Shown here one piece after another: positions 12,648 to 16,155 of a stretch of DNA of 16,155 nt. A program made the translations under genes and the position numbers. This DNA comes from Kiritimatiellales bacterium (GTDB lineage: Bacteria > Verrucomicrobiota > Kiritimatiellia > Kiritimatiellales > Pontiellaceae). The notes below the pieces were generated by a model. The model was not told where the DNA came from and did no database searches. It saw only the letters and a program-made list of their open reading frames with translations. The first letter of the stretch is position 1; each line of letters begins with the position of its first letter. The DNA lies in NCBI GenBank assembly GCA_030625905.1, contig DAOUQA010000018.1, positions 1-16,155 on the forward strand. Reading direction: 5' to 3'.

Positions 12648-15308
12648 ATGCAACCCTACTTTCCTGGACAGCGATGGATTAGCGAGACGGAACCCGAACT
12701 TGGGCTGGGACTGGTTGTTGATGTCACAATCCGGGTCGTGCAGGTGTTCTATCAGGCGGCCAATGAGATGCGGCACTATGCGATCGGCAATGCGCCGCTG
12801 AAACGCGTGCGCTTCGCGGCGGGCGATGAGATTGCGTCGCGCGAGGGAGCGAGGCTGACCGTTGATACGATCCTGGAGGATGACACAACCGGGTTGCTCA
12901 CCTACGTGGCGGCCGACGGTACGCGACTCGTTGAAACCGATCTCTGCGATACCTCGAACTTTGACAAGCCGGAAACACGCCTGTTGGGCGGCCATGTGGA
13001 TGCGAACGCACTGTTCGATCTGCGGGTAGCCGCCCTGAACGCACGCCACCGCTATGGCTGCCTGCCGGTGCGCGGCCTGCTGGGTGGACGCGTTGACCTG
13101 CTGCCCCACCAACTCTACATTGCGCAGGAAGTCAGCGCGCGCTACTTGCCGCGTGTCCTGCTCGCCGATGAAGTGGGGCTGGGGAAGACCATCGAAGCGT
13201 GTCTTATCCTGCATCGCCTGATGGTCTGCGGATTGGTCCAGCGCGTATTGATCCTCGTCCCCCACGCACTGGTGCATCAGTGGTTTGTTGAACTGCTGCG
13301 GCGTTTCAATCTCTCGTTCAGCCTATTCAATGAGGATCGCTGCGCGGCCATCGAAGCCAGCGATCCGGGCACCAACCCCTTCCTCGACGACCAGCTTGTG
13401 CTGGCCAGCGTCGGGTTCCTCTCGGAAAATCCGGAGCGCGCCGCCCAGGCCATCGCCAGCGATTGGGACCTGCTGATTGTCGACGAAGCCCATCATCTCC
13501 ACTGGTCGCCGGAACAAACCAGCCCCGAATACGATGTCGTCGAGCGCCTCGCCCGCAACACGCCACGACTTCTGCTACTCACGGCCAGCCCCGAACAGAT
13601 GGGGCTCGAAAGCCACTTTGCGCGCCTGCGGTTGCTCGATCCCCACCGCTATCCCGATTTTTCCGCGTATCAAACCGAACATGGTCGCTACGCGGAGGTC
13701 GCCGCTGATATCGGACAGCGGCTGGAGTCGATCAGCGAGCAGGAGCTGGCCGAGGCGTTGGATCGTCATGGCCCGGGGCGCGTCGTTTTCCGCAACACCC
13801 GCTCGCGCATGAGCGGGTTTCCCAAGCGCTATCCGCATCTCATCCCTTTGGAGGGCGACGCTCTGTCGGAGCCGTTCTCCCTAGGTATTGGCTCGGACAG
13901 AGCCTCGCCCTCCACACTAGGCTCCGACGACCCGCGTATTAGCTGGCTGGTCACCTTCCTGCGCGATAATCCAAAGGAGAAGGTACTGGTTATCTGCCGA
14001 ACGCGTACCGAGGTCGCCGCGATGGTCAAAGCCGTCCGGACCGGCGCAGGGGTGGATGTGGCCCATTTCCACGAACAGATGCCGTTGGTAAAATGCGACC
14101 GGCAGGCCGCCTGGTTCGCCGAAGCGGATGGCGCCCGCGTCATGGTGGTTTCGGAAATGGGGGGCGAAGGCCGCAACTTCCAGATGGCCTCGCACCTCGT
14201 CCTGATTGACCTGCCGCGCGACCCGGAACTACTGGAGCAGCGCATCGGGCGGCTCGACCGGATCGGTCAACGCGGTGATGTCCACATCCACGTGCCCTAT
14301 CTGAAGGGAACGGCAGAGGAACACGTCGTACGATGGTTGCATGAAGGGCTCAACGCCTTCGCCGAACCGGTCGTCGGAGGCTTTGAGTTGCTGGAGCACT
14401 TCGACGCGCGGCTGCATGAGGTCACCGATGAGGTCATCACCGAGACCCACGCCTTCTATGATACGCTCCGCACGCAGATTGTCACTGGGCGCGATCGGTT
14501 GCTGGAACTCTCCTCCTTCCGCCCCGACATTGGCGATGCAGTCGCCCGGCAGATCAACGAAATCGAACAGTCCACGGATCTTAAAACCTATCTGCTCTGG
14601 ATCTTCGAACATTACGGCGTGCATGCCGAGGCACTTGACGAAACCAGCTACCATATTCGCCCCGACCAAATGTTCGACGACTGGTTTCCGCTGAAAGCCG
14701 AAGGCATCCGGATCACCTTCAACCGGGACGAAGCGCTAATCCGTCCCGACGCCACCCTGATGAGCTGGGACCACCCGATGGTGACCGGCGCCGGCGAACT
14801 GATTCTCGGCTCCGAACGGGGCCGCTGCGCCATCGCCGTGGATCCGGCCCAGGACATCCCGCTGAAACTCCAGGCCATCTATGTGCTGGAAACCGTGGCG
14901 CCCCCGGGGCTCAACGCCGACCGCTTCCTGCCCCCCACCCCGGTCAGTATCACGGTCGACCATGCGGGCAACGCCGTTGACGGAACCATCGCGCGGCAGC
15001 TGAAAGACGCCGAACCTTGGAAACTGCTGGAGCATGAAACGATCCGCCAACAGCTGATCCCCGCGATGATTGAAGCCACGCGCCCGCTCGCGGAGCAGGC
15101 CGCCCAATCCACCATTGCCGACGCGCGCCGTTGCATGCTGGACACCCTGGGGGCCGACTACAAGCGACTCAAGTACCTCCAGCAGGTCAACGACAACATA
15201 CGCGAAGAAGAACTCGCCCACGCGCGCGATGCCATCAGCGAGCTCGACGAGAAACTGGCGGCCGCCCGCCTACGCCTCGACGCGATCCGCGTCATCAGTG
15301 CCAGCTAG
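12648..15308 (+). CDS. rapA: RapA-type SNF2-family ATPase (RNA polymerase recycling factor)
   Basis: The 886-residue protein aligns end to end with E. coli RapA (968 residues) as I recall it. RapA is a Swi2/Snf2 ATPase that recycles RNA polymerase from stalled or post-termination complexes. The N-terminal Tudor-like part opens with FPGQRWISETEPELGLG, which fixes the start at 12648 despite an open frame upstream. Walker A is DEVGLGKT (GLGKT 177-181), motif II is DEAH (279-282), the inter-lobe segment is FRNTRSRMSGFPKR, and motif VI is QRIGRLDRIGQR (531-542). HEGLNAFAEP and PPTPVSI mark the C-terminal region, ending RLRLDAIRVISAS. Residues about 401-423 are encoded by an inserted palindrome replacing part of the FPKR-to-DPR linker. 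No clear Shine-Dalgarno is seen. Confidence 0.93.
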   Translation: MQPYFPGQRWISETEPELGLGLVVDVTIRVVQVFYQAANEMRHYAIGNAPLKRVRFAAGDEIASREGARLTVDTILEDDTTGLLTYVAADGTRLVETDLCDTSNFDKPETRLLGGHVDANALFDLRVAALNARHRYGCLPVRGLLGGRVDLLPHQLYIAQEVSARYLPRVLLADEVGLGKTIEACLILHRLMVCGLVQRVLILVPHALVHQWFVELLRRFNLSFSLFNEDRCAAIEASDPGTNPFLDDQLVLASVGFLSENPERAAQAIASDWDLLIVDEAHHLHWSPEQTSPEYDVVERLARNTPRLLLLTASPEQMGLESHFARLRLLDPHRYPDFSAYQTEHGRYAEVAADIGQRLESISEQELAEALDRHGPGRVVFRNTRSRMSGFPKRYPHLIPLEGDALSEPFSLGIGSDRASPSTLGSDDPRISWLVTFLRDNPKEKVLVICRTRTEVAAMVKAVRTGAGVDVAHFHEQMPLVKCDRQAAWFAEADGARVMVVSEMGGEGRNFQMASHLVLIDLPRDPELLEQRIGRLDRIGQRGDVHIHVPYLKGTAEEHVVRWLHEGLNAFAEPVVGGFELLEHFDARLHEVTDEVITETHAFYDTLRTQIVTGRDRLLELSSFRPDIGDAVARQINEIEQSTDLKTYLLWIFEHYGVHAEALDETSYHIRPDQMFDDWFPLKAEGIRITFNRDEALIRPDATLMSWDHPMVTGAGELILGSERGRCAIAVDPAQDIPLKLQAIYVLETVAPPGLNADRFLPPTPVSITVDHAGNAVDGTIARQLKDAEPWKLLEHETIRQQLIPAMIEATRPLAEQAAQSTIADARRCMLDTLGADYKRLKYLQQVNDNIREEELAHARDAISELDEKLAAARLRLDAIRVISAS
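13849..13914. repeat. Protein-coding palindromic element within rapA
   Basis: Two 25-base arms (13849-13873 and 13890-13914) are inverted with 23 of 25 positions complementary, around a 16-base loop. The total is 66 bases, or 22 codons, so the frame is kept. It is read as a low-complexity Ser/Gly/Leu-rich stretch between FPKRYPHLIP and DDPRISWL, in a linker whose length varies between RapA proteins. It looks like a REP/RPE-type insertion tolerated in a surface loop. Confidence 0.8.
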
Positions 15309-15411
15309 GGAACGACAGGCATCAGGCAAAAACTGCGCCACAAACTACTCGATGAGTTCGATGCCTTCCTCGCGCTGATCATAAAATAGCCGTCCTTCAG
15401 ATACGGTGGGC

Positions 15412-15465
15412 TTGACCTATCCCAAAAGCCTGCTATCTTTTGATTCGTTATTTGGCGAAGTATAG
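15412..15465 (+). promoter_or_regulatory. arsR promoter with possible ArsR operator
   Basis: TTGACC (15412-15417), a 16-nt spacer and TATCTT (15434-15439) form a good promoter. An imperfect dyad, CTATCTTTTG (15433-15442) with CGAAGTATAG (15456-15465), overlaps the -10 box and start region. That is where an autoregulating ArsR-family repressor would bind. Confidence 0.5.
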
Positions 15466-15472
15466 GATTGGC

Positions 15473-15832
15473 ATGGATAAATTCATTGAAACGACTAAAG
15501 CGATTTCGGATCCGAACCGGGTGCGGGCGTTGATGGCGCTGCGGGACAGGGAGCTGTGCGTGTGCCGGATTATCGAATTGCTGCAACTGGCGCCGTCGAC
15601 CGTGTCGAAGCATTTGACAATCCTGAAGCAGGCGGGATTGGTCGAGGGGCGCAAGGAGGGGCGTTGGATGCACTACCGCCTGCCCGACGACAAAAACTCC
15701 AAGGCGTGGGAAACGCTGGACTGGGTTTTTAAGTCCCTGGAAAATTCACCGGAGATCAAGGCGGATAATAAGCGGATCACAGCGATTATCGGCACGGACC
15801 TCGCGGAACTGACTCGGATCTACAAGAAGTAG
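15473..15832 (+). CDS. ArsR/SmtB-family metal- or redox-sensing transcriptional repressor
   Basis: The 119-residue winged-helix repressor has AISDPNRVRALMAL in the N-terminal helices, ELCVCRIIELL in helix 3, then the recognition helix LAPSTVSKHLTILKQAGLV and the wing GRKEGRWMHYRL. Cys29 and Cys31 form the ELCVC motif, which in classical ArsR binds trivalent arsenic or antimony and releases DNA. A metalloid or thiol-redox signal is therefore likely. The frame is open upstream, but AGGA (15464-15467) and the family start favour 15473. The next gene starts nine bases after the stop and encodes a thioredoxin-like protein, so the pair is an operon, probably with further genes beyond the window. 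Confidence 0.93.
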   Translation: MDKFIETTKAISDPNRVRALMALRDRELCVCRIIELLQLAPSTVSKHLTILKQAGLVEGRKEGRWMHYRLPDDKNSKAWETLDWVFKSLENSPEIKADNKRITAIIGTDLAELTRIYKK

Positions 15833-15841
15833 GGGATAGGC

Positions 15842-16155
15842 ATGAAACGCATTTTGACCCTTATAATCGTATTGGCCGCTGTCGCCGGTGTGGTTGTCTT
15901 GAAAAAGAGCAAACAGGAACCGGCATCCCCCCTGCCCTCCCATACGCCAGGTATGCCGCGCCTGCTGGATCTTGGATCGAAGGAATGCACCGCCTGCACG
16001 ATGCTCGAACCCGTGCTGGAGGAGCTACGCACAAAGCACGGCGATCGCCTCCAAGTCGACTTCGTCGACGTGTGGGAACACGAACAGGTCGCCACGGACT
16101 ATGGGGTCGAAATCATTCCCGTGCAGATTTTCTTCGATGCCGGCGGCCGCGAACT
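15842..16155 (+). CDS. Membrane-anchored thioredoxin-like protein, partial
   Basis: The first 104 codons are present, and the gene runs off the right edge. An N-terminal hydrophobic segment (residues 4-20, ILTLIIVLAAVAGVVVL) followed by KKSK is a signal anchor that would place the domain in the periplasm. The thioredoxin fold follows with the redox pair Cys49-Thr-Ala-Cys52 and the cis-proline Pro93 in EIIPVQIFF. ECTACTMLEPVL resembles thioredoxins paired with CcdA-like electron carriers, often in ArsR-led operons, so a CcdA or permease gene may follow outside the window. GGGGATAGG just upstream gives the ribosome binding site. Confidence 0.88.
   Translation, partial: MKRILTLIIVLAAVAGVVVLKKSKQEPASPLPSHTPGMPRLLDLGSKECTACTMLEPVLEELRTKHGDRLQVDFVDVWEHEQVATDYGVEIIPVQIFFDAGGRE

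Noticed and set aside
12558..13277. Minus-strand open frame opposite the rapA start
   Set aside because: Antisense to the conserved RapA N-terminal region and Walker A segment; no independent support.

Overview
The window is about 16 kb of a moderately GC-rich bacterial chromosome. It joins core metabolic genes to many intergenic palindromes and short-period repeats. Three things suggest a member of the PVC superphylum, with Kiritimatiellota (Pontiella-like) as my best guess: a bacterial V/A-type ATPase in the order A-B-D-I-K, intergenic GTTANNN/NNNTAAC heptamer arrays, and a small zinc-ribbon protein with relatives I recall from that group. This placement is inference from gene content and recollection, not from a search.

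Region 1 (1-4870, + strand) is the distal part of a V/A-type ATPase operon: the end of atpA, then atpB, atpD, atpI and atpK, closed by a clear intrinsic terminator. A four-helix-bundle (23S rRNA intervening-sequence family) gene sits between atpB and atpD. It is flanked by inverted arrays of exact 7-nt units that supply its ribosome binding site, its stop codon and its last codons. The proteolipid AtpK keeps the residues that bind sodium in the Enterococcus enzyme, so this ATPase may be sodium-coupled.

Region 2 (4871-7517) holds a ~100-bp palindromic element, a small rubredoxin-like protein (- strand), a Nif3-like protein and purM (+ strand). A gene-less copy of the heptamer inverted repeat lies just before purM, and paired hairpins lie between the convergent purM and alr genes.

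Region 3 (7518-10997, - strand) is leuC-leuD-alr, probably read from one promoter near 10970-10997. The leader is about 185 nt and contains a long hairpin and a third copy of the heptamer inverted repeat. A different heptamer array (CTAANNN) lies between leuC and leuD.

Region 4 (11081-12389, - strand) is accessory: a conserved-looking 63-residue protein, a second copy of the palindromic element, and a KilA-N domain protein.

Region 5 (12648-16155, + strand) is a full-length RapA-type SNF2 ATPase, an ArsR-family repressor with a plausible promoter/operator, and the start of a membrane-anchored thioredoxin-like protein. The RapA reading frame carries a 66-bp palindrome placed in frame in a linker, similar in principle to the protein-coding palindromic elements of Rickettsia.

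The most notable signal is the heptamer inverted-repeat family, seen once with a four-helix-bundle gene and twice empty. It looks like a small mobile or duplicating cassette with non-autonomous derivatives.
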